Below the pieces are notes generated by a model, which ran no database searches, was not told the DNA's origin, and saw only the letters and a program-made list of their open reading frames with translations. Made by a program: the position numbers and the translations under genes. A stretch of 64,000 bases of DNA, taken from contig NC_087078.1 in assembly GCF_026151205.1 (NCBI RefSeq), forward strand, positions 9,068,675 to 9,132,674, read 5' to 3'. Positions within the stretch are counted from its first letter, which is position 1, and each line of letters opens with the position of its first letter. Below, one piece after another: positions 42,510-53,165 of the stretch. The DNA comes from Bolinopsis microptera (lineage: Eukaryota; Ctenophora; Tentaculata; Lobata; Bolinopsidae).

Positions 42510-45500
42510 ATGGGGGAAGATCCGCCACCTTCGACAGAACAAATCATTTTAAATGAGTTAATTCCTGTGAAGAAAGATAAGTAAGTGGACATCTCATTCC
42601 ATAGTATATTTTATTGATTTTGTAACAGTATTATCATGCAATGGGAAGGAATTGCTTTAACCAGGTGCACCCTGGCTTTTAATTTTTTACCCCTTATTGC
42701 ATCTTCTTTAAGTCACAATAATTTGATATCTCCAGTGCAAAAGTGCAGCTAGTACTGGTATATGCAAACGAAACTGCAGAAGAGTTCCAACACGACCGAG
42801 AGCACTTGATGGGGAAACTCAGAGAATTGGACCCTGATGTACTGGTTCAGGAACACCCTATAGGTAAGATACTAAAAGTTGGAACTCCCTATTATAGGGT
42901 TGAATCGCACCGATCACTTGGCGATCATGCTCAGTCAAAAAAAAAGTATCTTCAAATTTCAGCCATAAAAAATAAATGATTAAAAATGTATTATGTGACT
43001 TAGACAACATGAGTTGTTGTTTGATACATTTGTCATTTTGTGTTTTTAAACGTTTTAACATGGGAGTATGAAATCAAAGTATAAGGTCACATATGTCATC
43101 ACATTCACAATTTACTAGGTACTTTAGGTTTGTTTGACTGGATTCGCTTCTGGACGAGGAGGATATCATGTACGTTCTCTGACATTTTTACATTCAAGGT
43201 TAAAGTTCATATTCTGGTTCACTCTCACTTTCACTTCCACTTTCACTGTCACTTTCACTTTCATCAATTCCTTTTCTCATTTGCTGCCACTCCAATGCTT
43301 TAATTGATAACAGTGTTCCCAGATGTTATAGATTCTACAGCAGTTGCAGTTACCTTCTCCATCACCTGTGTTGGTCAGGCAGCTGAATGTGCTAGACTCT
43401 CTATGCCTATGAAGAAGGTACTTTTTAACTTTTACAACTCTTTTATGTCACATTTACAATTATTTGTTAAAATATAGTATTAACTATAGCCCCCCAAATA
43501 TTCAAATTATCATGTGAAATATAACTTTCACATAATTTGTACCCAACTCTGCTGTTACTCAGACAGCAGTAGTAGTACTAGCTTAGATAGCAAACTGTGT
43601 GTCACGTGTGTAACCCCAGTGATGTGCTGTAATCGTGTGCTAACCTCTCCAGAACATATTGAGTTTTCAGACAAACTTGATTGAAATAAGTATATTATCT
43701 GAACCCCTTGTTAAACTTGACCAGCTAAACCAGCAGATTCTAATTTGTGATAAGAAGCTGCTAATAGTATGTATAATTAAACAATGATGCTGAATGAGAT
43801 CAAGATATAACTTCTATGTTCCTTATTAGAGATTGTGAGATAACAGATGAGCAGTTTAACTTACTGCTTGCTATTGTTATACGTCAGTGTTGAGCTTGCT
43901 ATCTAAATGGGAAACTTTATATATCAGGAGTTTTAAATAATAATACATGTAGAAACTTAGTAGAAATGTTGTATTTCTCGACGAAATACACTAAAATACA
44001 CAGTATGGAGTGTGGAATGAGAAGTACAAGAGCTTTACAGTGGACAGTGGACAGTGCAGACTCTTAATCAACAATATAACAAATCCCACGGTCTGAATAT
44101 GATTAGCCAACAAGGAAACAAGTGAAACTAGTGAAACTAGCGAAACTAGCGGAACAAGTGAAACTAGTGGAATAAATGAAACTAGTGGAATAAATGAAAC
44201 TAGTGGAACAAGTGAAACTAGTGGAACAAGTGAAATGAGTAAAAGTATTATATAATATGTAGATTGTAGAGTTAAATACTAAAGTGAGTATGATGTTTTC
44301 AGTACGATGAGGCACTGTATGGAGAGTTCGAGGAGGAGGAGGTAATCTGAGTGATTTATAAAGGAGCAGTGATTTAGTGTGTGATTAAGTGATATATTGT
44401 GTGATTTAGTGTGTGATAAAGGGATATATTGTGTGATTAAATGATATATTGTGTGATTTAGTGTGTGCAGTGTGGAGTGCGAAATACCCGTTGTTTGTTA
44501 AGTGTGTGAGATTTGTCTGGTGAACTATTCAGTTGTGGGATTTATCGCTAAATAGCGAGGTTCAACTTTTACAAAAAAAGGGATTCAGTGCGTATTAGGT
44601 ATTATTTTATTATTATAACTTTTGAATGTATTTTCTGATTTAGTGAGGTTATTGTTGGGAGCTACCAGTTTCTTGTGAGGATATGAAGAGAGGGTGATTG
44701 TGAGACGTGTTACCATGGTTACCGTGTTACAGTGAGACATGTAACCATGGTTACCGTGTTACAGTGAGACGTGTTACCATGGTTACCGTGTTACAGTGAG
44801 ACATGTAACCATGGTTACCGTGTTACAGTGAGACGTGTTACCATGGTTACCGTGTTACAGTGAGACATGTTACCATGGTTACCGTGTTACAGTGAGACAT
44901 GTTACCATGGTTACCGTAATACAGTGAGACATGTTACCATGGTTACCGTAATACAGTGAGACATAAATCATTTGGGGAACTTAAAAACACCAAATTAGGG
45001 GGTGACACTAGTTACACTAGCTGAGATATATCAGAACTATCCAGCTTTCAGCGGACCTCGTCGTCACAGCACCACAACTGTTACAATGCCCATATTTGGT
45101 GATCTTGACAACACTGAGGTCACAGTGAAACACAAGGTACTGCTAGATGGCATGTACATCAAATGTCTCGTAATTGCACGTTATAACAAATCAATTTAAT
45201 TTGAGATGTCCCAATTTGGTGCAATGTACGTTACTTGTAATTAATATCACTTAATGCTGAACCTTAATATTATGTACATATTCTCCCTAAAATACATCCC
45301 CAGGATTTATTCTCCAGCAAAAATATATTTTCTGCTGTTAATGATTGGCACGTATTATGAGACATGTTAACATGGTTTCCGTAATGTTCGTTTTTTTGAA
45401 CATAATTTTATTAATAACAGAAATTAATCAGACTGGTAGCTGATAAGTAAAGTAAAGAATCTTGTGAAGGTAAAAGGAGTGAAAATTTGCTGCATGAAAT

Positions 45501-47431
45501 TTTACAATTACCCTAATTATTACTAATTATTATTAATATAATTAATATTACTAATTATTACTATACTTGTGTTACTAAATGTTACACTGACTTGTTTTTA
45601 GTGCCTGGCAATAAAACCTTCTTGTTTGTGTGACTGCATCTTTCTCTGTCTGGAAAATAGTTTTATATTATGTTGAATGAGGATCTCTTCTTATTCTTTG
45701 ACGATATAAATTAATATTCTAGATGAAATGTCTGCTGACAGAAAATATCCTAAATATTTAACATTAACGTGTCAAAGTATGCTGAGTGCTGACACTCTAT
45801 ACTCAACTCTGAACACTGTCACAGTGTAATGTATAGCACAGGGAGTACAGCTAGCACAGGGAGTACAGCTAGTACAGGGAGTATAGGGAGTATAGAGTAT
45901 GTAAAATGTAGAGAGGATAATGTACAGAGGATAATGTAGAGAGGATAATGTAGATGTTCATTAAGGCCACAGGGGGGGGGGGGTCCGAGGTCGATTTTGA
46001 GATTTTGAGATATGTTGTAGAGCTCGATCTAAATTTTCAAATGCTTTTGTCCTTACCGAAAACAAAGTTTCCTATTTGAAGATATCGCGCGTTGAATTTT
46101 GAGGTTTACCTGTAATTCTATTGTAAATGAAAACTTTAAATGAAATCGTGTTCAAAATCTATCTTCTTTTTCAGTTTATGACTTAGAACCTTGTAACTTG
46201 GCAACAATGTTCTTCAATGTATTTTGAGTTTTTGTTATGTAACGATTTATGATATCTTGCTCCAAAGCTGAGATATGAGGTTAACCATGAGTGCGGGTTA
46301 CAAAATTTAAAATGGTTAACCTCATAAAAAGAGTTAGGAACAAAATTACAACAATCGTTACATAACAAACTTTTAAATTTATGTCAGGAACATAAGTTCC
46401 AAATTTGAGGTGAAATGGATAAAAACTCTAGGAGAAGATAGATTTTGAAGTCAAAAATTCGAGGTTTTCAGGAGAGGCAAAAAACTGTTTTTTATGTTAT
46501 GTGATTTTTGAGTATTTTGCCTTTATTTGTATATTTTTCAAAGTTTAACTGCTGAAATAACACAAAAACAATAAAAACAAAGCTTATCGTAGTTTTCAGT
46601 TGTAATGGCATCAATATTTCTGCCCTCCATTATCGATTTATCAAAAAAATGAGGTTATTTGAAGAATTGGTTAACCTCATTTATAAAAAAAAGTAAAATA
46701 GCTACAGACAAATGAGTGGTGGCAAAGTATCCACCACAAAAATATATATTGATTCAAAGCATAATTTTTTTTTGCATTTTTTGAAGCCTCGACCCCCCCC
46801 CTGTGGCCTTAAATGTCACTACCTACATCTGAAGGGTATATTAAACTACATTCCTGCTGACTGGTGGACACTAATTCTTGTATCCTGGAAATAACTTCAG
46901 CTCTGGTAGTGTGGCAACATGTTACCATGGTAACTTCCGCTCAATACTAACCACTTATTATACATTTGTAGTAGTCAAGCAGCAATTATATTATTTAATT
47001 GAAAACATTCATTTTGTATCTGAGCTGGGTACACAGAGAGGGATTCTGCAAGAATGAGGGTATAACCAAATGTTACTTCTCCAGCATTCCTAATAAAATA
47101 AGACAGCTGCTAGACCTGAACTAGAATCAAGTTTTAAGATATGTCCGCTTCTCCCCACCCAGTTGAAGGGAATGTGTGTGTCTAGATGCTAACTAGATGA
47201 GCTAACTTTTACTGGCGTTGACAAGCTGTTCTAGTTTGTACTGTATTAATACACAATAACAATTAACAACACAACATATTAACCCACAGTTCTCACACTG
47301 TAAATAGTGGAATGAGTGAAATAAGTGTGCTTACTAAGTTACTTGTACTGACCTCTCAACGCTTCTCATTACAGTAGTTCCCTCAGCTCTGTGATCAATA
47401 TCTGTTTGCTATGGAAAAGGAACATAAGTAG
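42510..47431 (+). CDS. Six-exon gene, 174 residues, function unknown
   Basis: Exons are 42510-42580, 42736-42863, 43323-43417, 44303-44341, 44999-45136 and 47378-47431. Junction phases 2,1,0,0,0 all agree and the total is 525 bases. Sequence landmarks: MGEDPPPSTEQIILNELIPV; KVQLVLVYANETAEEFQHDR; STAVAVTFSITCVGQAAECA; the acidic microexon YDEALYGEFEEEE; and TTTVTMPIFGDLDNTEVTVK. It is a soluble, acidic protein with no signal peptide. I do not recognise the family. An in-frame ATG at 42483 would add nine residues. The last acceptor is a CAGTAG pair: use of CAG would place a TAG in frame at once, TAG gives FPQLCDQYLFAMEKEHK. Alternative end: read-through of the fourth exon gives EEEEVI then TGA. 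A 31-base intron-like gap after 47427 could extend the end but is improbably short. Confidence 0.58.
44113..44240. repeat. 18-bp tandem repeat GAAACTAGTGGAACAAGT
   Basis: About seven diverged units in the intron before the microexon of the six-exon gene. Open frames across it are artefacts. Confidence 0.9.
44701..44963. repeat. 32-bp tandem repeat with GTTACCATGGTTACCGTG
   Basis: About eight copies alternating GAGACGTGTTACC and GAGACATGTAACC subtypes. It lies in an intron of the six-exon gene. Confidence 0.95.
45965..46808. mobile_element. 844-bp element with TTAA target site and G-run TIRs
   Basis: TIRs read GGCCACAGGGGGGGGG and its complement, flanked by TTAA on both sides (45961-45964, 46809-46812). 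TTAA is the target duplication of piggyBac- and Kolobok-type transposons. The interior has paired words (GAGGTTAACC/GGTTAACCTC near 46275-46320) and no transposase. It lies in the last intron of the six-exon gene. Confidence 0.82.
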
Positions 47432-47805
47432 ATAAGCTACAAATCTTACTATTTACAGCCTAGCTCCGCAGCAAATTTACCAGCTAAGGGCAGAGGAGTA
47501 TACTGTACAGTGCAGTGCGTGTTACATCTGCTGGGTGTACTGCTGGTGTACAGACCAACCTAAAGTCTGTTAATGTTACAGTTGCTGGATACATCTCTCC
47601 TGTATCTAATTGAGGGTAATAGATGTGAAGAAGGTGCTGATATACTGGCACTCTCTCCTCGTAGGTGTTATAACGCACACTGCACACTTATTGTAGGTGC
47701 TAACTGTTAATATACAGTCAACTGGTCAATGCTAGCAGGAAGAGAGTAAAGAGAAATAACTGACCGTATAAAAACCAATGGGGTAAACATTTTTTTTTTT
47801 TTTTT
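47432..47805. other. No gene established
   Basis: A frame from 47459 (after ATTTACAG) reads LAPQQIYQLRAEEYTV into a Cys-rich end, but it would need a 31-base intron. It ends in a 17-base T run next to the palindrome. Confidence 0.35.
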
Positions 47806-48141
47806 TTGATTTCTCTTGGAGAATTTCTCTTTACACTCTTAACTTGCGAACAAATTGAAGCAGCAGACTTTAAGCTAGAAACTTTATTGAATAGAAATAA
47901 TCATTCCACGTAACTACGTCTTCTTCAGTTCTCAAATTATTTGTTATATAGTAGTGTTGAAAGTATTAAAAACAGTTTTAATACTTTCAACACTACTATA
48001 TAACAAATAATTTGAGAACTGAAGAAGACGTAGTTACGTGGAATGATTATTTCTATTCAATAAAGTTTCTAGCTTAAAGTCTGCTGCTTCAATTTGTTCG
48101 CAAGTTAAGAGTGTAAAGAGAAATTCTCCAAGAGAAATCAA
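47806..48141. repeat. Perfect palindrome, 166-bp arms, 4-nt centre
   Basis: The left arm 47806-47971 and right arm 47976-48141 are exact reverse complements by base-by-base reading; the centre is ACAG. Each arm contains AACTGAAGAAGACGTAGTTA and CAATAAAGTTTCTAGCTTAA. It has no coding potential. It could be two fused copies of one sequence head to head, or a foldback element. Confidence 0.96.
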
Positions 48142-48941
48142 GTTCAAATGCGACTCATAAATATAGCCCCCTTGAACTATTTAAATATTATTTGCGCGCG
48201 AATTTAAGAATTTGAAATTTATTTCGCAGAATTTTAGAATCATAGTATTTATTGTGAACTTCTGAATACAATTAATGTGAACTCCTGAGCACAATTTGTG
48301 TAAAAAGCAGACTTTCGCACTGTAACCATAGTAATTGTTCAACTCATGTAGTTGTGAGCGTAAAATACACAGTGTTAATTGCTAATGTAAATTGTTTTTA
48401 CCAGCTTGGGAAATGAGATTACTCAGCACCAACGTCCAACTAGCGCACAGAACCAATGCTGTGCGCTGATTGGTTAGTTGCTGTCACGTGTTGTGGATGC
48501 TGTGCTCTGATTGGTTAATATTACTAAGTTAGAGCAGCTGGTATAGGTTGTCTGGTATCGGACTATGAGACGGAAAAGAAAAGATATTTAACTATAATAT
48601 AAAGAAAATAAAAAGGCATCAAAAAAGCTCATTTCGTATAATAACAATTACTTTTATAAAAAAATTACTTAAACTATTAAGTGACCGGGTAAAGGGAAAT
48701 TTGCAAAAGAAGATTATGCCTGTACGATTTCCCCTATTGAAATGAACAGGATCCTATTGTAACGTATACTTACGCCAGACAGGCAAATAGATTAGCTGCA
48801 ACTACAAAAGCTATGATTAACTATGATCACAATATACAATACTATGTCCCCTAAAACACTTAGTATTATAAAGGAGTATTATAAAAGATTAATATGTTTA
48901 AACGTTTAAACAGTTGATTAATGACATAGATAGTAAGCTCC
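48142..48941. other. No gene seen; paired CCAAT-type motifs
   Basis: At 48440-48520 CTGTGCGCTGATTGGTTAGT and CTGTGCTCTGATTGGTTAAT form a direct repeat carrying inverted CCAAT boxes, beside TCACGTG. This could be a promoter, but no downstream exon was found. Confidence 0.4.
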
Positions 48942-49056
<115 letters not shown>

Positions 49057-49177
49057 CTACTTGAGCTGCTACTAAGCTACTCTCAGACATCTTTATAGTA
49101 TCTGTATAATTGGTGTCGCTGACTAGTCACATTGTATCTGGATAGAACATGTTTTTAGTAGTGTGCTCCCTCTAATA

Positions 49178-49197
49178 CACGTGATGCCCATATAAGG
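49178..49197 (+). promoter_or_regulatory. E-box plus TATA/CArG module, copy 1
   Basis: CACGTGATGCCCATATAAGG, identical to 60665-60684 and to the reverse complement of 61219-61238. It joins a CACGTG E-box to a TATAAGG word. Function is inferred only from repetition. Confidence 0.5.
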
Positions 49198-49300
49198 AGA
49201 TGTAGAGACACGTGCTCCGGGCTCCCTCTACTACTACAGTTTTAGTGTTTTCTGTAGAGCATTTCAATTTGAGTTGTCCTCTGCATACTCTCGGTGTTAA

Positions 49301-49973
49301 GGGGGGGTTCACTCTGATTTTTTGTGAAACTTGGCCTAACTCAAAATTCCATATTAAAACTTAAGGTTGAAATGCGATTATACGTTGATTCTGAAAATTG
49401 CATGTAAAAATATTGAAACCCTATTGAGTTCTATTGTTTTGAGCGAAATCAGTTTCGCAAATATCGCGAACTGAGATATGGCCATGGGCGATTTTGTTCA
49501 TTTTTTGTGATTATTTGAACACAGAATCCACACTCCACAGTTAGCTAAATACTGAGCTGATAATCATAGAGAATGTGTAGTATAAGCTTACCTTCCATAT
49601 AAAGTTGGTTTCATTCAAAATTATTGATATTTGACCAATTTATGGGCCAAAATTGATCAAATTTGGTGCGTAGGCCCAAAAATGGGCATATGGTTTTTGG
49701 CATATAACTCAGTCAGTTTTTGTCCAATCAGTCAGCTTTTGTCCAATCTTGATGAAAATTCATATACGAGTTCAGGGGACCACTAAAATCTGGGTTTTGG
49801 GCATGTTCAGGGTATTTGGCTAAATTGGGCCTAATTTGGACCAAATTTGGGCGTGGCTGCCCCGCGGGCACCGTTTGGCGGTTGGGGTCCGGGACCCGCT
49901 CAAAAGTTCGTTCACCGGTCTTAGTTTGTTGGTCTCGAAACCAAGTTTCACAAAAAAATCAGGGTGAACCCCT
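49301..49973. mobile_element. 673-bp element with TTAA target site
   Basis: The left end GGGGGGGTTCACTCTGATTT and the right end, whose reverse complement is GGGGTTCACCCTGATTTTTT, form TIRs that continue to GTGAAACTTGG. TTAA flanks both sides (49297-49300, 49974-49977). No transposase. Interior text (GGGCATATGGTTTTTGGCAT) resembles 62600-62650. Confidence 0.85.
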
Positions 49974-50196
49974 TTAACATAACATTTGCTTGAACTGTGA
50001 ATTAAATGATTGCTTTGCTGTTGTTTTGTTCTATAAATCACATAGGATTTCTAAGAACAAATGAAACACAGGTTTGCTATGCTGGGGACTACGAACCCCG
50101 TTCAGCCCTGATCATATAGTGCAAGTATTATAATTACATTACAGGTATTTCTTGTAGTGACAATGAAGACTAAAACTTTGTTTTTGTTTAAATAGA

Positions 50197-50202
50197 TTTA
50201 TT
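50197..50202 (-). terminator. Polyadenylation signal of the crystallin-collagen gene
   Basis: AATAAA on the minus strand (TTAAATAAATC) about 120 bases after the stop at 50323. Confidence 0.65.
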
Positions 50203-50322
50203 TAATAATCAATAGGTTTACTAAAGTACTGATTATCTGTACGGGTCAGTGTTTTTTCTCAGTTCAGTAAAGTAAAAAGCAATCCGCCAGATCTTGATAA
50301 CTTAAATACGCTGTGTTTTACT

Positions 50323-51912
50323 TTAATTAAGTAAGGTTCCAACTATCTTACAGCACTTTAGACCCCAGAACCTGGTGTTCTTCCAGATAGAAGCTGCTCC
50401 GTACCCCTCTCTACACTGGACTGTGAGGGTAACACTGCTCATCCCGTAACAGTGTCCCAACTTTAGACCACAGCTCGCTGGTTTACAATACTGTCCTGCA
50501 TTTAATCCTGGCGAACCATCGGATCCGTCCCTTCCCGGTTTGCCTTTCAGTACAGAAAGTCCAGCAAATCCAGGAACTCCATCACTACCAGGCAATCCCA
50601 TCTCTCCATTTTCTCCTGTTTCTCCTTCATTCCCAGTTGCTCCCTTCTCCCCGTCAGAACCATTATTACCAGGTTCACCAGGTTCTCCTACAGACGAGCA
50701 GATATCAAATGAACATAAGTCGTTGGTTCCTTGAGCCCCTTGATCTCCTTGCTCTCCTTCCACTCCATCTTCTCCTGTCACTCCTTGTTCTCCTTGTGGT
50801 CCCTCCTCTCCTGAAATGAAAAACGATTGCCTCTTATTTAGACTCTAGTATTAGAGTGTACTGTGTAGTGCACACTCAACTACACTCTGCTACTCACATA
50901 TGTGTTTATATTGGATATTATCCAACTATCAGTGTTTATAATCCCTCTTACTTGTTACGTTATTCAAGCTGAAAAGTTTACCCTAATATATTTAAACCTT
51001 TAAATACAGGAAACACGCGAGTTTTTCATTTTACTTACTTTAGGTTCCGATCTAAACTCCAATAGTCTATTAAATGGTCTACTAAATATTCTACATATAA
51101 TATTATATAATATTATATGTATATCATATACAATATATTCTATTTATTATTATATAATATACAAAGAATGTTATTTATTTATTCTACACCAACAAAGAAT
51201 GGGAACTCTTTACTAACCTCTAACAGGTTTGATTGAAGAAACCTTGTCATTAAATAGATAAAAAACATCCGTCCAGCCCAGGGGTCCAGTAGCAGTGAAC
51301 AGTAACCCCTCATAGTTGGGCTTATCATAGAACTCCCACTCTTCATCCCCCTCTATCATGTAGGAAGACATTATGTTATCGAACGCACTCATCAAGGCTA
51401 GTTTCCAAGCAGCATCTGTAATTACCACTGTACGTCCTCTGGCGTTATAATGTTCAGACAATGTTACTTTACCTGGGTGGGAGTAGACGTAAGTAGCAGA
51501 AATACTACTACACTACTACACTACTACACTACTACACTACTACACTACTACACTACTACACTACTACACTACTACACTACTACACTACTACACTACTACA
51601 CTACTACACTACTACACTACTACACTACTACACTACTACACTACTACACTACTACACTACTACACTACTACACTACTACACTACTACACTACTACACTAC
51701 TACACTACTACACTACTACACTACTACACTACTACACTACTACACTACTACACTACTACACTACTACACTACTACACTACTACACTACTACACTACTACA
51801 CTACTACACTACTACACTACTACACTACTACACTACTACACTACTACACTACTACACTACCTATCTCTCCTGATAATACCCCCAGTAACGTACTGAGCAG
51901 AAAGAGCAACAT
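50323..51912 (-). CDS. Secreted beta/gamma-crystallin plus collagen-like protein
   Basis: Exons on the minus strand are 51912-51861, 51472-51218 and 50810-50323. Both introns are phase 1, and the total is 795 bases, 264 residues. Exon 1 is a signal peptide (MLLFLLSTLLGVLSG). Exon 2 is one beta/gamma-crystallin domain of two Greek keys: VTLSEHYNARGRTVVITDAA, then WEFYDKPNYEGLLFTATGPL ending in the NDKVSSIKPV signature. Exon 3 has about 30 Gly-X-Y triplets in three blocks, broken by TNDLCSFDICSS, very acidic and with few Pro. It ends in a Cys-rich tail of about 60 residues (AGQYCKPASCGLKLGHCYGM, GLKCCKIVG). The family roles are calcium-binding structural fold and triple-helix trimerisation; the combination suggests a secreted matrix or venom/mucus-type structural protein. 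I know of no common family with this order. Confidence 0.88.
51503..51859. repeat. 8-bp microsatellite (CTACTACA)n
   Basis: About 44 nearly perfect units between the signal-peptide exon and the crystallin exon. The donor of exon 1 (GATAG/GTAGTGTAG) sits directly at its edge, so the array begins within the splice site. Confidence 0.97.
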
Positions 51913-53078
51913 TTGAAAAACGAAGACGAAATAATGGAAAGAAAACGTATATATATATTCTATAACTTGTCTTAGAAAGATGGAATTGTGTTAGAATTTA
52001 ATCCTCGGAAAAGGCAATGAAATAGATGATCATCTTAAATTTTGTCTTATCAGTAAAGTTTATCATCAAATTATCACGGTTACCTTGGAGCCGGTTCTAC
52101 TAAATAAGAAGAAATATATAGAAAGATACAATTTCTGAAAGAGCCTTGAGAGTATGGAATAGCTTGAATCGATGGATTAAAGGAAACTGATCGCTTGTTT
52201 GGAGTAAGAACTCCTGAGCATCGAGATTTGTCGACAAAAACTGTTTTAAAGGGCAACTGTAAAAATACGAGTCACGTGAGCGAGCAACCTACGAGATTGA
52301 ATTATGATTTAATCAGCGCACTCCCTGCAAGATATTTTCCTTTAGAGCTACTGGAGGTTCGATTAGGGGTCGTTCACATATTACGTAATCACTTTTTGGC
52401 CAATTTTAACCCTCCTCCGTAATCATTTTTACCTATAGCTATTATGTCAAAGTTACACTAGCGTGATCATTAGGAAACCCCGTGGAACAAAAACCGACTG
52501 TCTGAAGAGCTGTTACAATTATTTGTAGCCAGGCCCAACCCATGTACTTGTAGTTAAACTTTAGCCTCATACCAGTGCTCTATCTATTCTAAAATTCCTT
52601 CGATTTCTGTTGAAGAGTATGGGTGCAGTATAATAGAGTTTCCTAGTGTGATCTTGTTATCAGTAGAAGTGAGAAGTCTGGATGTACAAGTTGTATCCTT
52701 AATCTTTAAAGATAACGCATGTTCAAGGAAATCCATGAGACAAGATAACTATACAAATAATAAGCAACACACGCAGCACGGGATTGGTCGGTCTAGCGTC
52801 ACGTGACGTTGGTCAGCTAATCACGCGACATTGGTCTGGTTACCTTTATCTTTATTTCTTAGGTCCATTATTGGTAGTATGCCCTTAAAAAGTCAGAATT
52901 GTGCGGTAGCTTTTTGTTTACCATCGCCTGTCTGTGCTTCGGACGATCTCTTCGCGTCCTTCTTGTCTGTTGAGCTTCATTTTCCCGTGTTTCTGCAGCT
53001 GTTAACTGTGATAGGCAAGCCAATTTACACTTTCTTGTCATCCAAACCAAAACATGTGAACACGAGTCAAAAAAATTA
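51913..53078. other. No gene seen; transposon-like fragment
   Basis: 52372-52430 (GGGGTCGTTCACATATTACG, then TCCTCCGTAATCATTTTTAC) looks like a transposon terminus. A 75-codon plus frame ending there has ordinary composition (LPARYFPLELLEVRLG) but no splice support. Confidence 0.4.
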
Positions 53079-53165
53079 GGTCTTGACCCTAATCCAGTGA
53101 TCCACGAGGCTGTGACGGAATCCAAGACTCTGATCCAGTGAGCCATTTCCCCGTGAGGCCCGGTA
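53079..53165 (-). repeat. Possible tRNA-derived SINE fragment
   Basis: On the minus strand TGGCTCACTGG (53145-53135) fits an RNA polymerase III A-box, and GGTCAAGACC (53088-53079) loosely fits a B-box at tRNA-like spacing. The sequence between does not fold as a normal tRNA, and the 135-codon frame covering it is not recognised. Confidence 0.3.

Noticed and set aside
47428-47458. 31-base intron joining 47378-47427 to a Cys-rich exon from 47459
   Set aside because: The size is below usual animal intron limits; the frame closes naturally at TAG 47429-47431.
51450-51896. 148-codon LLHYYTTT repeat frame
   Set aside because: Translation of the 8-bp microsatellite inside an intron.
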